From an uncultured Eubacteriales bacterium (GTDB taxonomy: Bacteria; Bacillota; Clostridia; Lachnospirales; Anaerotignaceae): DNA of 7,433 nucleotides. The stretch spans positions 1-7,433 of the forward strand of contig CABPCX010000086.1 in assembly GCA_902406135.1 (NCBI GenBank), in the 5' to 3' direction. Position 1 is the stretch's first letter. Every line of letters begins with the position of its first letter. The notes under the pieces were generated by a model that was not told where the DNA came from, did not search any database, and saw only the letters and a program-made list of their open reading frames with translations. A program made the position numbers and the translations under genes. Of this stretch, positions 6,391 through 7,433 are shown piece by piece.

Positions 6391-6642
6391 TCAGCCCTGA
6401 AGACCGTTAGCCTGTCTCTCCATATTTTCTACTACCACATCATAAATATCACCCTTTGATGCGCAGTATTCCAATACTTTCCAAGGTGTATTTGTATGGA
6501 AGTGGATTTTTATAAGTTCTTCATCGCCAACCGCTATAAGGCAGTCTCCCTCTATATTATTCATTATGTAGTCATGTATTTCGTCTTCGGAAAGGTTTGT
6601 GCCTTCAATTAAAAGCTGTGTATCATATTTATAATCTATCAT
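6391..6642 (-). CDS. Stand-alone FakA C-terminal-like (DAK/DegV-related) small protein
   Basis: 83-residue protein whose core, residues 32-59, resembles the C-terminal domain of FakA, the ATP-binding fatty-acid kinase subunit. It has GDCLIAVGDEELIKIHFHT followed by a P-x-KVLEY stretch; FakA proteins read VVGDDDLVKVHVHTxxPGKVLEY at this place (family recollection). The DAK2 kinase domain is absent, so it cannot phosphorylate fatty acids alone. It may be a regulatory or binding module, or a reduced relic. The start at 6642 is the only ATG in frame, since a TGA lies 3 codons upstream. The ribosome binding site is weak or far (AAGGA 13 bases upstream, GAG 9 bases upstream). It has its own promoter, and no clear terminator follows it before the operon promoter at 6299-6327. 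Confidence 0.78.
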   Translation of the reverse strand: MIDYKYDTQLLIEGTNLSEDEIHDYIMNNIEGDCLIAVGDEELIKIHFHTNTPWKVLEYCASKGDIYDVVVENMERQANGLQG

Positions 6643-6677
6643 ATATGCTCACTCATCCTTTATTTCCTTTATATATT

Positions 6678-6706
6678 AGTATACCACTAAACTAAGACAT
6701 TGTAGC
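6678..6706 (-). promoter_or_regulatory. Extended -10 promoter of the 83-residue gene
   Basis: -10 TATACT (6678-6683, 5/6) preceded by TGG (extended -10), with a poor -35 GCTACA (6701-6706, 3/6) 17 bases upstream. The predicted leader is about 30 bases. It follows the gdhA terminator, so the small gene is probably a separate unit. Confidence 0.55.
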
Positions 6707-6728
6707 ATCTTTAAAAATAAAAAGCAAA

Positions 6729-6767
6729 TATAAAAGCAGCCCCGCTGCTTTCACAACTGAGGCTGCT
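6729..6767 (-). terminator. Terminator of gdhA with nested alternative stems
   Basis: Minus strand carries AGCAGCC (6767-6761), then AAAGCAGC (6751-6744), a GGG loop and GCTGCTTT (6740-6733), ending TTTTATA. The inner 8-bp hairpin is a normal terminator. The upstream AGCAGCC can pair with the same 3' arm (6741-6735), making a longer competing stem. Both structures end at the same T-run. It lies about 27 bases after the gdhA stop codon. Confidence 0.8.
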
Positions 6768-6794
6768 TATTTACATTTATTATAGTATATGGGA

Positions 6795-7433
<639 letters not shown>

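Overview
The window looks like a chromosomal segment of an anaerobic Firmicute of the Clostridia, most likely a Lachnospiraceae-type gut or rumen bacterium. This is inferred from three things: moderately low GC, strong AGGAGG-type ribosome binding sites with TTGACA/TATAAT-type promoters, and the gene families present (clostridial topoisomerase III, OGG1-type 8-oxoguanine glycosylase, NADP-type glutamate dehydrogenase). Every protein gene I can support lies on the minus strand, so transcription runs from high to low coordinates. No mobile element, CRISPR array, tRNA or rRNA is visible.

Layout, right to left in transcription order. The C-terminal half of glutamate dehydrogenase gdhA (6795 to the right edge) ends at a hairpin terminator. 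An 83-residue protein follows with its own promoter; it resembles only the C-terminal domain of the fatty-acid kinase FakA. Next is a three-gene operon: a promoter at 6299-6327, an acidic 141-residue protein of unknown function, a 427-residue putative lipoprotein (GTG start overlapping the upstream stop), and an 8-oxoguanine DNA glycosylase, closed by a terminator at 3619-3648.

Between that terminator and a perfect bidirectional hairpin at 3352-3386 lies about 210 bases with its own extended -10 promoter and no convincing reading frame. It folds into a chain of hairpins with an exposed CCCC-rich stretch. This is the best candidate here for an undescribed element: an independent small RNA, or less likely a regulatory leader of the cupin gene.

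A single-domain cupin gene (2918-3259) and uridine kinase udk (2192-2818) follow, each with a clear promoter and terminator. The left end holds topB, DNA topoisomerase III, lacking only its last residues. The udk terminator lies only 23 bases before the topB start codon, which makes topB transcription puzzling.

Most of the window is housekeeping: nitrogen assimilation, oxidative DNA repair, nucleoside salvage and DNA topology. The accessory interest is in the small RNA candidate, the uncharacterised protein/lipoprotein pair coupled to the repair gene, and the stand-alone FakA-C-like protein.
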